Source: Lachnospiraceae bacterium
GTDB taxonomy: Bacteria > Bacillota > Clostridia > Lachnospirales > Lachnospiraceae
Length of the DNA stretch: 51,747 nucleotides
Assembly (NCBI GenBank): GCA_015058015.1
Contig: SVDM01000017.1
Coordinates: 1-51,747 of the forward strand
Reading direction: 5' to 3'
Part shown: positions 41,819-50,536 of the stretch, piece by piece
Layout of the letters: every line of letters begins with the position of its first letter
How positions within the stretch are numbered: the first letter of the stretch is position 1
The notes under the pieces: generated by a model
The model's input: the letters and a program-made list of their open reading frames with translations, nothing else
The model's database searches: none
Told to the model about the DNA's origin: nothing
Position numbers and translations under genes: made by a program

Positions 41819-43332
41819 TGGATTCAATAATTGAGATTAAAAATGTTACACACTCATATAAAGGGGCCTTGGGAGAATCCGTAAAAGGGGTTACCCTGTC
41901 CGTAAAGAAGGGTGAGACCATCCTTCTTTGCGGAGCTTCCGGCTCCGGCAAAACTTCTATAATAAGGCTTATTAACGGCCTTATTCCCCACTATTATCAA
42001 GGCGATCTTACTGGAAATGTTTCCGTTGCAGGAAGAGAAGTGGCCAAGACAGAACTCTATGAGCTGGCGGGAGTTGTGGGAACCGTATTTCAGAATCCCA
42101 GAAGTCAGTTTTTCTCTGTGGATACAGACGGAGAAATAGTCTTTGGACCTGAGAATATAGGCCTTCCACCGGCTGAAATAAAGGAAAGAAAAAATGATGT
42201 GGTGGCAATGATGGGGCTTGAACCTCTTCTTGGCAGAAGCCTCTTTGAATTGTCCGGGGGAGAAAAACAGCGGATTGCATGTGCATCGGTTGCAGCTTTG
42301 CTGCCGGAGATTATTCTACTTGATGAGCCTTCTTCAAACCTTGATTGGGAAGCAATAGAAAGACTTCGCGAAATCATTGAAGAGTGGAAGGCTCAAGGAA
42401 AGACAATAATAATCTCTGAACACAGACTGTGGTACTTAAACGACTTAGTGGACCGGGTCTTATACATAAAGGACGGAAGAGTTGACAGAGAGTGGACAGG
42501 AGAAGAGTTTAATGCATTGGATTCTGATGCAGTAAGAGATTTGGAGCTTCGTCCCACTACGGTATCCAAACATTTCGAAGAAGTGTTTAAAGGGAAAGTT
42601 AGTTGCAAGGAAATGGCAATATCAGAAAAGAGAGATAGTATTGTTCTTCGGGACTTCTATTTCTCATATAATAAGAAACCCTATGTTTTGAAAAAGAAGA
42701 AATGGAGCGCAGAAGATGGTGAGAATCTTAGCCTGTGTGTTCCGGGACTTACCCTGCCAAGGGGCAGTATCATAGCGGTAGTAGGAAAAAACGGCACAGG
42801 TAAATCCACCTTTCTTCGCTGTGTCTGTGGTCTTGAAAAGGACTGCACCGGAGTGATAGAAGATGAAGGCGGCGAATTTAAGGGCAAAAAGAGAATAGGC
42901 CGCTCCTATATGGTTATGCAGGATGTTAATCACCAACTCTTTACGGACAGTGTGGAGGCGGAAGTCCTTCTGTCCATGAAGGATAAGAATGAGGAAAGAT
43001 GTCTTGAAATCTTAGATAGCTTAGGCCTTAAATCATACAAGGATACCCATCCCATGGCTCTTTCAGGGGGACAGAAGCAGCGAGTAGCTATAGCCTCTGC
43101 CATAGCAGCGGATGCCGGACTTCTCCTGTTTGATGAGCCTACATCTGGCCTTGACTTTGCCCATATGGAAAAGGTGGGAGAGCTTCTAAGAGAGTTGGCA
43201 GATTCGGGAAAAACTGTACTGGTTTCAACCCATGATCCTGAGCTTATAGAGCAGTGCTGTGACTATGAACTCTATATAGAGAAGGGAAGAGTAGGATATT
43301 TTCGAAAAGTGGAAAATAGTATTATCGGATGA
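41815..43332 (+). CDS. ECF transporter fused double ATPase
   Basis: A 505-residue fusion of two ABC ATPases corresponding to EcfA and EcfA'. First half: Walker A GASGSGKTS, signature LSGGEKQR, Walker B IILLDEPSSNLD. Second half from about 270: Walker A GKNGTGKST, signature LSGGQKQR, Walker B LLLFDEPTSGLD. All catalytic motifs are complete. Between the halves is a linker with KRDSIVLRDFYFSYNKK. Start is ATG 41815 (or the next ATG, 41818), overlapping the T-component stop. Energises uptake by the two preceding membrane proteins. Confidence 0.95.
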   Translation: MMDSIIEIKNVTHSYKGALGESVKGVTLSVKKGETILLCGASGSGKTSIIRLINGLIPHYYQGDLTGNVSVAGREVAKTELYELAGVVGTVFQNPRSQFFSVDTDGEIVFGPENIGLPPAEIKERKNDVVAMMGLEPLLGRSLFELSGGEKQRIACASVAALLPEIILLDEPSSNLDWEAIERLREIIEEWKAQGKTIIISEHRLWYLNDLVDRVLYIKDGRVDREWTGEEFNALDSDAVRDLELRPTTVSKHFEEVFKGKVSCKEMAISEKRDSIVLRDFYFSYNKKPYVLKKKKWSAEDGENLSLCVPGLTLPRGSIIAVVGKNGTGKSTFLRCVCGLEKDCTGVIEDEGGEFKGKKRIGRSYMVMQDVNHQLFTDSVEAEVLLSMKDKNEERCLEILDSLGLKSYKDTHPMALSGGQKQRVAIASAIAADAGLLLFDEPTSGLDFAHMEKVGELLRELADSGKTVLVSTHDPELIEQCCDYELYIEKGRVGYFRKVENSIIG

Positions 43333-43417
43333 TTTATAGCTGATATTTTTGGGGTATAATTAAACAAGGCGCAGGGGATAAGCGCCATTATATCACAGTA
43401 AAGTGGAGGGAGTTATT

Positions 43418-43759
43418 ATGAAGTTAAGAAAGACACTTGCATTATTGCTGTGCGGACTCTTGATTGTGGGAGCATTTGCAGCCTGTGGCGGCAAGAAGGC
43501 AGCAGTAGATGGAACATGGAAACAGACCGATGAGGTTAATGGCAACTGGGTATGGACTTTCGATAACGGGAAGGCTAAACTCGTTGGCGAGACCACAGGA
43601 TTTACCAGTGAAGGAACTTATGAGATTGACGAGAATAACAAGAAGCTCAAAGTTACCTTGAAAGACTGGTCAGAGACTAAGGAGTATACCTATACATTAG
43701 AGGGAGACACTCTTGACTTGAAAGAGAAATATTCCGGTTTCCATCTAAAGAAACAATAG
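43418..43759 (+). CDS. Small lipoprotein (DUF5640-like)
   Basis: A 113-residue secreted lipoprotein. The signal peptide MKLRKTLALLLCGLLIVGAF ends in a lipobox, AFAAC, with Cys23 as the lipidated residue. The mature part is a small beta-rich domain (WKQTDEVNGNWVWTFDNGK, EGTYEIDENNKKLKV) like the lipocalin-type DUF5640 group. ATG follows GGAGGG. It has a -10 TATAAT at 43355 and its own terminator. Function unknown. Confidence 0.87.
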   Translation: MKLRKTLALLLCGLLIVGAFAACGGKKAAVDGTWKQTDEVNGNWVWTFDNGKAKLVGETTGFTSEGTYEIDENNKKLKVTLKDWSETKEYTYTLEGDTLDLKEKYSGFHLKKQ

Positions 43760-43775
43760 AATAAGAGATAATGAT

Positions 43776-43807
43776 AAGTCCCGAGGGCAGATGCTCTCGG
43801 GACTTTT
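43776..43807. terminator. Bidirectional terminator
   Basis: AAGTCCCGAG pairs with CTCGGGACTT with an inner GC/GC pair, followed by TTTTT. It ends the lipoprotein gene and the convergent GGDEF gene. Confidence 0.9.
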
Positions 43808-44947
43808 TTATCTTCTTCTGTCTCTACCCGTTTCAGAGTAGTAGCGTTCTTTATCAGAATACATTTCATGCTCGGCAGCACTTATTACGTTAAGAATCAT
43901 ATCGCCGGTACCTGTTGCGTATCCGTAGGAAGCAATACAATCATTTTTCTTTAGCAGGTCCCCAAAGGATTGCGCTTGTGTAAAGAAGTCGTTCTTATTC
44001 ATATTCTTCTCAATATAGATGAATTCATCGCCGCTGATACGACAGATATCTCCGTCAAAAAAACTGGTTTTCAGTAAATCCGCAATTCGTTGAAGGAGTC
44101 TGTCGCCTGCCTCATGTCCGAAGTTGTCGTTAACGGATTTAAGAGAGTTAGCATCACAGAATACCACCCCTACCGTATCATCCGGCGAGATATGGTCAAT
44201 TACTTCCTGATAACCCCTACGGTTTTTAAGCCCGGTAAGAGCATCATTAACGGACATTTGGTTGTAAAGCAATGCTTTGGTATTAGCTTCAGTAACAAAC
44301 TGTGATTGAATAACTATGTATATCAGATCCAGTGAAATAGCGGCGCAGGGATAGCCCTGACCGAAATTTGAATAAAAGTACATGATAACTATTGAAAGAG
44401 CCGGAACTGCAACAAGAATTAACACCAATATATTTCTTGTTATGGATAGGGCCTTTCGTATCTTTACGATAAGAGAAATCATGTTTATATAGCAAATGGT
44501 AGGGATTATCAAAATTGCTCTTGAAAGGGGCAGGCCTACTATTTCTCCGTTTGCTATGGTATATAAATCACTCGTAATAGAACCTGCTATGATGATGGCA
44601 ATGTTAAGTACACACAGCAAAAGGGTAAAATATGTGAAGTTCTTTTTGAAAGTGGGATAGTACTCCTTAATAAGGACATAAAGATACACACCATATACTG
44701 CCACTAATATATTTATAAAGACGTATGACAGACATATGAAGATAGCTTTAAGGCTCTCCGGGCCATTGTAGAGTAAAAGTGAGCACGCCACAATCTCGGA
44801 GAGTATTCCTCCGAGACAGGCCCATAGTGTATATCTGAAAAATCTTGTTTTTTTAGCCTCACGCCCATTCCCGAAATACAGGGCAAACAGAATAATGATG
44901 AGATAAAGCGCCGAAAAAGCATCCAGCGCAATCAAAACAGAATTCAT
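43808..44947 (-). CDS. Membrane-bound GGDEF protein (diguanylate cyclase)
   Basis: A 379-residue protein with about seven hydrophobic helices in residues 1-215 and a GGDEF domain (about 225-378). The active-site loop reads ISGDEF, a functional SGDEF variant; the substrate region FCDANSLKSVNDNFGHEAGD is well conserved. An RxxD inhibitory site is absent before the loop, so product inhibition is unlikely. I chose ATG 44947 with GGAG upstream over a TTG four codons earlier. Probably makes cyclic di-GMP in response to a membrane signal. Confidence 0.9.
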   Translation of the reverse strand: MNSVLIALDAFSALYLIIILFALYFGNGREAKKTRFFRYTLWACLGGILSEIVACSLLLYNGPESLKAIFICLSYVFINILVAVYGVYLYVLIKEYYPTFKKNFTYFTLLLCVLNIAIIIAGSITSDLYTIANGEIVGLPLSRAILIIPTICYINMISLIVKIRKALSITRNILVLILVAVPALSIVIMYFYSNFGQGYPCAAISLDLIYIVIQSQFVTEANTKALLYNQMSVNDALTGLKNRRGYQEVIDHISPDDTVGVVFCDANSLKSVNDNFGHEAGDRLLQRIADLLKTSFFDGDICRISGDEFIYIEKNMNKNDFFTQAQSFGDLLKKNDCIASYGYATGTGDMILNVISAAEHEMYSDKERYYSETGRDRRR

Positions 44948-45085
44948 CCTTTTCTCCAACTAGTACTATTTCATCGCTTCTTTCCTTATAGCACAGTACT
45001 TTTGCTCCTGACAATAGGAAATACTAACGATTTTTGTGAATTAATGGTGTTGCTGGGCATAATACTCTGAGAGAGATATATGAAT

Positions 45086-45119
45086 GAGGGGCTGGGCCAT
45101 GAAAATGGCCCCTCTTTTT
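45086..45119 (+). terminator. Terminator upstream of the toxin-antitoxin module
   Basis: GAGGGGC pairs with GCCCCTC with inner CCAT/ATG pairing around GAAA, followed by TTTTT. No plus-strand gene is obvious before it, so it may belong to a lost gene or a short RNA, or insulate the module. Confidence 0.75.
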
Positions 45120-45131
45120 CCTTAAAAACAG

Positions 45132-45194
45132 TTACCAAATAGGTAATAGAAACTGTTGACATCGTTCCTGAGAAATGGTAAATTATTGTTACCA
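45132..45194 (+). promoter_or_regulatory. Autoregulated promoter of the toxin-antitoxin module
   Basis: TTGACA (45156-45161), 17 bases, TAAATT. Two related palindromes flank it: TTACC-N5-GGTAA (45132-45146) upstream of the -35 and TGGTAA-N7-TTACCA (45176-45194) over the -10. The shared GGTAA/TTACC half-sites are typical of operators bound by antitoxin dimers. Confidence 0.72.
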
Positions 45195-45239
45195 AAAAGT
45201 AAACTATAATTGAAAGGACTTGGACGTTAGTAATTGGGA

Positions 45240-45587
45240 ATGACGATATTGTATAAGAACAAGACAGTGAAGGAGCAGTTTTGTTCTGAATACAAGAAGA
45301 AGTGGAAATATCCCGAACAGGTAAAGATAAGATTGGTGATAACAGAGCGCTTCATTAAAGCGGCAGATTCATTGAGGGATATTATTCAGTATGCTCCGTT
45401 TAGGTTTGAGCGATTAAAGGGAAAAAGAAAAGATGAATGGAGTATAAGGCTTGGAAATACGGGATATCGTGTAACAATTATTCCCTGTGACAATAACGGT
45501 GATGAAATTGTTGAAGGGGATATAATGGCACAGTGTAAGACGATTAAGGTTATTGAGATAACGGAGGTGTCGAATCATTATGAGTAA
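45240..45587 (+). CDS. HigB/RelE-superfamily toxin
   Basis: A 115-residue basic protein of the RelE/ParE superfamily, HigB-like, expected to be a ribosome-dependent mRNA nuclease. It has the helix-rich N terminus and the C-terminal beta sheet with SIRLGNTGYRVTIIPCDNNG. The ATG at 45240 is preferred to the TTG two codons before. The toxin gene comes first and overlaps the antitoxin gene by 8 bases, the order usual for hig modules. A promoter with two palindromes precedes it. Confidence 0.82.
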   Translation: MTILYKNKTVKEQFCSEYKKKWKYPEQVKIRLVITERFIKAADSLRDIIQYAPFRFERLKGKRKDEWSIRLGNTGYRVTIIPCDNNGDEIVEGDIMAQCKTIKVIEITEVSNHYE

Positions 45588-46686
45588 TATAAAAGAATAC
45601 AAGGACATAATTGCTGTCCATCCGGGATACTATATTGCAGATTTGATTGAAGAGTTGGGAATGACACAGGCGGAGTTTGCAACGCGAGTAGGAACCAACA
45701 CCAAGACAATTAGTTATTTGGTAAACGGACAAGCTAATATTACAAATGATTTGGCCAAGAAAATGTCTGTTATGACCGGGACAAGTGAAGTCTTATGGTT
45801 GAATCTTCAGTCATCCTATGATCAGAAAGTAATAGAGATTCAGAAAGAGAAAGACTTTGACGAGCAGAAGGATTTGGCTAGGCTAATAGATTATGAGTTT
45901 TTTATTGATGTGGTTGAATTGCCTACGACAAAGTCAATTGGCGAAAGAATTTTGAATCTCTGCAAGTATTTTAAAGTATCGGATCTAAGAATAATGATGA
46001 ATCAGGACTTCTTAGTTAATTACAGAAAGGGTGTCAGTTCTGTAAGTGACAAGAATATTATTAACTCAAGAGCATGGGTACAGACTGCAATTAACTTTTC
46101 TCAAGGAATTGAGACTAAGTCATACGATGCAGAGAAACTCAAATCGTATTTATCGGAAATAAGAAGTATGACGCTTCAAAAACCGGAATTGTTCCTGCCT
46201 AGGATGAAGCAGATATTCTCGGAATGTGGAGTTGCTTTTGTTTTGTTACCTAATTTAAAGAATTCAGGTGTAAACGGGGCGGTTAAATGGATTGGAGATG
46301 ACAGAGCTGTCCTGGCTATGAATAACAGAAGACTCGATGCAGATATTTTCTGGTTCTCTCTATTTCATGAAGTGCGTCATGTTCTTCAGAGAAAGGTTAA
46401 GACAACCTTTATTAGTTACACAGATGAAGAGATGATTGAGGAGAATGAGCGACTTGAAAAGGATGCGGACAATTTTGCTATGAACTATCTGATACCGCCT
46501 GTTGCTATGAGAAAGTTTGCCCCAACAAAGTATACTACAGATGAAGAAATCATTGGTTTTGCGAAGTCAATAGGAATTCATCCGGGTATAGTTGCGGGTA
46601 GACTCCAACATGATGGGGTTATTTCTCATAAAAGATGTTCAAAGTTGAAAGAGAAGTATTATTTCGTGATGGATAAGTATGCGTAA
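45580..46686 (+). CDS. HigA-type antitoxin with ImmA/IrrE metallopeptidase domain
   Basis: A 368-residue fusion. The N terminus (about 13-75) is an XRE-type helix-turn-helix of the HigA/VapI group (HPGYYIADLIEELGMTQAEF, then TNTKTISYLVNGQANIT). The C-terminal half is an ImmA/IrrE (DUF955) metallopeptidase with HEVRH at 263-267 and a downstream EKDADNFAM helix supplying the third ligand. Such long antitoxins combine DNA binding with a protease fold. The ATG overlaps the toxin gene by 8 bases. It probably represses the operon through the TTACC/GGTAA palindromes. Confidence 0.9.
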   Translation: MSNIKEYKDIIAVHPGYYIADLIEELGMTQAEFATRVGTNTKTISYLVNGQANITNDLAKKMSVMTGTSEVLWLNLQSSYDQKVIEIQKEKDFDEQKDLARLIDYEFFIDVVELPTTKSIGERILNLCKYFKVSDLRIMMNQDFLVNYRKGVSSVSDKNIINSRAWVQTAINFSQGIETKSYDAEKLKSYLSEIRSMTLQKPELFLPRMKQIFSECGVAFVLLPNLKNSGVNGAVKWIGDDRAVLAMNNRRLDADIFWFSLFHEVRHVLQRKVKTTFISYTDEEMIEENERLEKDADNFAMNYLIPPVAMRKFAPTKYTTDEEIIGFAKSIGIHPGIVAGRLQHDGVISHKRCSKLKEKYYFVMDKYA

Positions 46687-46766
46687 ATGATGTATAACAA
46701 CCAATGCTATGCTATAATAAGGGCATACTGGAAAAAGTGGTATCTTTAGATGGGAGGATGTATTTT

Positions 46767-47279
46767 ATGAAAATTGCAGTTTTTAACGGAAGTCCACGAA
46801 AAGAAAACACCTATGCCCTGGTTCAGGCATTTTGCGAGGGGGCAAAAGAAGCAGGCCATGAGGTTAGCGAGTATCACGTTGGAAAGATGAAGATTGCAGG
46901 ATGCCTTGGATGTGAGTACTGTCACACAAAAGGCGAGGGTAACTGCGTTCAGAAAGACGATCTTGAAAAGATTATGCCGGCATACAAAGAGGCCGACATG
47001 ATAGTATTTGCGTCACCGATTTATTACTTCACAATGACGGCCCAGATGGAAGCAGCCATCCAGAGGGTATATTGTATAGGCAAGCCGGCAAAAGCCAAAA
47101 AAGCCGTACTCTTATTATCCTCCGCTTCTCCGGGAGTATATGATTCTGCCATAGCGCAGTTTAAGGGATATGCGGCTTTTACAGGAATAGAGGCGGCAGG
47201 TATAATTACTGCCAATGGCGACGAGAATAAGTCCGAAGCCAAACTAAAAGAGGTACGGGATTTCGCAAAATCTCTATAG
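46767..47279 (+). CDS. NADPH-dependent FMN reductase/iron-sulfur flavoprotein-like
   Basis: A 170-residue flavodoxin-fold protein. FMN-phosphate loop is NGSPRKENTYAL near residues 7-18. A Cys cluster GCLGCEYCHTKGEGNC follows near 45-60; related proteins use it to bind a [4Fe-4S] cluster, so this may be an iron-sulfur flavoprotein rather than a plain reductase. The ATG at 46767 has GGGAGG upstream; the longer frame from 46704 covers the promoter (TGCTATAAT at 46710-46718). Likely role in anaerobic electron transfer or oxidative defence. Confidence 0.87.
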   Translation: MKIAVFNGSPRKENTYALVQAFCEGAKEAGHEVSEYHVGKMKIAGCLGCEYCHTKGEGNCVQKDDLEKIMPAYKEADMIVFASPIYYFTMTAQMEAAIQRVYCIGKPAKAKKAVLLLSSASPGVYDSAIAQFKGYAAFTGIEAAGIITANGDENKSEAKLKEVRDFAKSL

Positions 47280-47303
47280 ACAAAATGTGTATATGTTATC
47301 AGA

Positions 47304-48413
47304 TTATTCGGTACGGAGCAGGTCTATTATGGTCTGCTCCATTTTGTCCATATTATCAGTTGGTTCGAAACGGGCGACAACGTTGCCTTCCCGGTCCACG
47401 AGGAACTTGGTAAAGTTCCACTTGATATCGGAGGAATGCTCATAGCCCGGTTGCTGATTTTCAAGCTTTTTTCGCAGATATTCACTGTCCTGATTATCCT
47501 CAAATCCGTGGAAACCCTGAGCATGCTTTAAGAATGAATACAGCTCCAACTCGTTTTTCCCATTTACATCACATTTACGAAATTGAGTAAAGGAGATATC
47601 ATAGCGGGCTGTGCAGAATTTGTGTATTGAATTTGTATTGCCGGGTGCCTGCTTGTCAAACTGGTTGCATGGAAAGTCAAGAATCTCAAAACCTTCTTTA
47701 TGATAGGTTCGATAGATTCTCTCAAGGCGTTCGTATTGTGGAGTATACCCACAGCCGGTGGCGGTATTTATAATAAGCAATACCTTGCCGCGATAGTCGG
47801 ACATGGATGTCAGCGATCCATCTCTGGCTATTACCTTGAAGTTATAAATACTCGTATCTGTCAGATAGTCTTCTATCTGAAGCGTTATCTGCCTCAGATT
47901 ATCCAGGTCTTGTTGGATATTCCCTGTTTCCAATGAATGATTAGCATCCTTAACAAAGAATGAAGACAGATTTAGTTCCCTGCACATATCCTTTATGGCC
48001 GATGCTTTGGATATGGGATCACGACCTCCGTAGAATACCACACCGGACCCTTTTTCAAGGAACTTATCCACAGCTTTAATAGGGGTAAATAATATATGGC
48101 GAACCTTAATACGCATCCTTTTTGCAAAAGCAGACGCTACAACAGTTCCAATGCTTTTTGAAATAAAGAGGATTTCTTCCATATTATCAAGGTCGTATTG
48201 AGATAAATCCCGTTCCACCAGCTTGGCGCATTTGCTAAGAAGTGCCATAATCTTTTTGTGGTCAGATAGATCTTCCTTTGACCAGTTAATCTCATTAAAA
48301 TTAAGGCTGACTCTCTTGTAACCGCGAGACTCGGCAATCTTTCCCGCATAATACAAAAGGGGTCTGTCTGTCGTATATCCCATTCCGGGGAAAATTACTG
48401 CGATTTTACTCAT
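47304..48413 (-). CDS. Alpha/beta-hydrolase fused to glutathione peroxidase
   Basis: A 369-residue two-domain protein. Residues 1-185 resemble a small alpha/beta-hydrolase, with a likely triad Ser87 (ISKSIGT), Asp132 (GGRDPI) and His159 (ANHSLE). Residues 188-369 are a complete Cys-type glutathione peroxidase: peroxidatic Cys221 in NTATGCGYTPQYERL, Gln251 in FPCNQF, Trp332-Asn333 in KWNFTKFLV. Extra Cys at 249, 267 and 281 may resolve the sulfenate. The hydrolase half also starts MSKIAVIFPGMGYTTDRPLL, giving a single ORF with no frameshift. Likely reduces lipid or alkyl hydroperoxides, perhaps after hydrolytic release. Confidence 0.9.
   Translation of the reverse strand: MSKIAVIFPGMGYTTDRPLLYYAGKIAESRGYKRVSLNFNEINWSKEDLSDHKKIMALLSKCAKLVERDLSQYDLDNMEEILFISKSIGTVVASAFAKRMRIKVRHILFTPIKAVDKFLEKGSGVVFYGGRDPISKASAIKDMCRELNLSSFFVKDANHSLETGNIQQDLDNLRQITLQIEDYLTDTSIYNFKVIARDGSLTSMSDYRGKVLLIINTATGCGYTPQYERLERIYRTYHKEGFEILDFPCNQFDKQAPGNTNSIHKFCTARYDISFTQFRKCDVNGKNELELYSFLKHAQGFHGFEDNQDSEYLRKKLENQQPGYEHSSDIKWNFTKFLVDREGNVVARFEPTDNMDKMEQTIIDLLRTE
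47315..47344 (+). terminator. Possible terminator of the flavoprotein gene inside the peroxidase 3' end
   Basis: GGAGCAG pairs with CTGCTCC across 12 bases and is followed by ATTTTG. It overlaps the last codons of the convergent fusion gene. Confidence 0.45.
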
Positions 48414-48589
48414 TAATAATACCTGTCCTTTTTACTATGGATAGAACTACATGAACTGTAAATATTTTACCATAATAGTAGACAAAATAAAACTATATAG
48501 AATGAATTTTCCATATATGATACAATAAAAGAGTGATTTATCAGAAAAGTAGCGCCTACGATATTACAGAATAAGAGGACTGGTTATTA

Positions 48590-48709
48590 ATGACAAATAA
48601 TTCATCGTTAAAAGAAAGAATGCATTTTAATGGAAATCTACATTTGGAATGGCTCAATTATCCTATCCATTTGACTTTAATCGGGCTAATAACCCATAAT
48701 TTCTTCTAG
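48590..48709 (+). CDS. Possible small ORF upstream of the condensation-like gene
   Basis: A 39-codon frame, ATG to TAG, ends 14 bases before the acyltransferase-like gene. The peptide is amphipathic: MTNNSSLKERMHFNGNLHLE, then a hydrophobic tail ending THNFF. Its own ribosome-binding site is weak and distant. It could be a leader peptide, a tiny membrane protein or chance. The rest of 48414-48589 is AT-rich promoter-like sequence. Confidence 0.3.
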   Translation: MTNNSSLKERMHFNGNLHLEWLNYPIHLTLIGLITHNFF

Positions 48710-48723
48710 AGGGGGCATTTTAA

Positions 48724-50058
48724 ATGAAACCAGCGAAACAAAAAGGGAAGATAAAGATTTTTGGGGCATCTGACTGCTATGGACTTACTGATGAACTATC
48801 CTTCACCCTTCGTCTTACCTATGAGATGAGGGATGAAGTGGATGAGGCATGCCTTCGCAAGGCAGTGGATATGCTGGAAGAGCGGTTTTCATACCTGAAG
48901 GTGTCCCTCAAAAAGAATTGGCATGCATTTTATTATGAAAAAAATGAAAAACCATGGGTTCTGCAAAACACGGACCACTCAATTCCCTTAAATGGCAGGG
49001 AAAGTAATTATCATCTTCTGGCATTTTCTTTTTCCGGCAAGACTATCTATATTAATGCCTATCACGGCCAACTAGACGGAACAGGTTTATATCGCCTGGG
49101 AAAGGCCTTAATCTACTATTATTGTTGTAACCTATACGGCAGGCAGCTTAACGTCCCGGATGTAGCTCTCCCGGATGATGAAATACTGCCGGAAGAGTAC
49201 AGGGATGCTTATTTGCATTTCCATAAATCACTATTGCCACCTGAGGAGAACGTTCCTTCTCCTCAGAAACTTGTGAAAAGCCCCATGGAACTAGACCGGA
49301 TGGGGCTTGTTCAAATGGGTAAGAGAACTTCCTTTAAGCTATCAATTCCCCAGGCGGATCTGATGCAGTACTGTTCTTCCTATGACGGTTCTCCGGTTAC
49401 CGCCATTGCTCTTATGGCAGCGGAGGCCATTTACCGTCTTCATCCGGATTCCCATAAGGAGATTGTAATCGGTATCCCGGTTAATCTGCGTCCTGCCATG
49501 GGATTAAAGGTATCTCACTGCAATACCTATTCAAAGGTTTATATTAATTATTCCAAGCAGTTACGGAGTAAAGGCTTTGAAATGCAGGGTACCATATGTC
49601 GAGGTACCATAATACGATACACCAATGAAGCCCTGCTTCGGCAACAGACAAGAAAGTACTGCAGGATGCTGTCATTATTAAATATGATTCCTTTTACAGC
49701 TTTAAAGCAGCTTGCTGCAAGGGGTGTGGCTGATCAGATGAAAAAGGCGGAAACGGCGGATGTGACCTATGTTGGCAAGTGCGAATACGGAGAAATGGAA
49801 CAATACATTACCGCTATGTTCACTGATGTAGATGCTTACGGTATGGGGCTGCAAATGCTTATCTCTTCATTCGGGAACAAATTCTTCATCAGTATTGATC
49901 AGGATTGGGAGGAGAAGGTTTATACAAACTCTTTTCTTGAGGTACTAAGAAATCGTGGTATTTCATATGAAGTAATGTATGACGGCCCTAATGATACTTC
50001 GATATTATACACAGCTTTGGGTAATAGCAAGAATGATGTTGATATAGAGACTAAATAA
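48724..50058 (+). CDS. Free-standing condensation-domain-like acyltransferase
   Basis: A 444-residue protein of the chloramphenicol-acetyltransferase-like superfamily that includes NRPS condensation domains and alcohol acyltransferases. The active-site motif is YHGQLDG (His114, Asp118, Gly119), the HxxxDG pattern; the second conserved region NLRPAMGLKVSHCNTYSK near residues 255-275 supports the family. It has no adenylation or carrier domain. ATG follows GAGGGGG. It may transfer an acyl group from a carrier protein, conceivably the T domain of the NRPS at 33803, though that gene is 12 kb away. Confidence 0.82.
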   Translation: MKPAKQKGKIKIFGASDCYGLTDELSFTLRLTYEMRDEVDEACLRKAVDMLEERFSYLKVSLKKNWHAFYYEKNEKPWVLQNTDHSIPLNGRESNYHLLAFSFSGKTIYINAYHGQLDGTGLYRLGKALIYYYCCNLYGRQLNVPDVALPDDEILPEEYRDAYLHFHKSLLPPEENVPSPQKLVKSPMELDRMGLVQMGKRTSFKLSIPQADLMQYCSSYDGSPVTAIALMAAEAIYRLHPDSHKEIVIGIPVNLRPAMGLKVSHCNTYSKVYINYSKQLRSKGFEMQGTICRGTIIRYTNEALLRQQTRKYCRMLSLLNMIPFTALKQLAARGVADQMKKAETADVTYVGKCEYGEMEQYITAMFTDVDAYGMGLQMLISSFGNKFFISIDQDWEEKVYTNSFLEVLRNRGISYEVMYDGPNDTSILYTALGNSKNDVDIETK

Positions 50059-50062
50059 TAAG

Positions 50063-50196
50063 AAGGAGGAGTCTATAATTATATTTATTCTTTTCCACAC
50101 GGGACTTCAACTGGAATAGGAAAATACGAAAAAACCAAAGAAATACAGGGTGTTTAGGGAATGATAAAGATACTATTCGTTTGCCACGGCAACTGA
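50063..50196 (+). pseudogene. Decayed coding remnants, including the first codons of a low-molecular-weight tyrosine phosphatase
   Basis: A strong AAGGAGGAG at 50063 has no start codon at the right distance, though the frame after it stays open for about 27 codons. At 50161 an ATG opens MIKILFVCHGN and then stops. This matches the start of low-molecular-weight protein tyrosine phosphatases, up to the Cys of the P-loop, but the rest is missing. It looks like a gene cut by deletion or insertion. Confidence 0.5.
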
Positions 50197-50351
50197 TTCC
50201 ACGATTCTCTTAAAGTCAGTAATAGCAAGGCTTGTGGGGATTTTTAGATGGATTTGTAACCCACTTTTAACCTAGGCAGTTTTTGTGTAAATGTGACAAA
50301 GCAGTAAAATAGCAGTGATTTTGTAGATGTGACATACAATTACATATGGCG

Positions 50352-50377
50352 AAGCGCACTTAATCTTAAGTGTGCTT
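50352..50377. repeat. Short hairpin
   Basis: AAGCGCACTTAA pairs with TTAAGTGTGCTT (one G-U pair). No T tract follows, so it is not a clear terminator. Confidence 0.55.
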
Positions 50378-50388
50378 GAACAACATAA

Positions 50389-50460
50389 AACAAACCCGTC
50401 CGGGGATGTCAATGACAGAGATGATTACTCTGGTGATTGACGTGTCTGGGCGGGTTTGTT
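50389..50460. repeat. Long imperfect hairpin, about 33 bases per arm
   Basis: AACAAACCCG at the left end pairs with CGGGTTTGTT at the right end, and the stem continues through GTCAAT/ATTGAC to an ATGATT loop with a few mismatches. On the minus strand it is followed by TTTTATG, so it could end minus-strand transcription; otherwise it could be a small palindromic mobile repeat. Confidence 0.65.
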
Positions 50461-50536
50461 ATTAGGACTGAAATCGAGATTATAATATTAGGGTGAGAGG
50501 TAATCTTAATGTTGGTAAAATTTGGCAATACTGGAA

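Noticed and set aside
50389-50460. Integron attC site
   Set aside because: The ends do not carry the RYYYAAC/GTTRRRY boxes in the needed form and no integrase is present.
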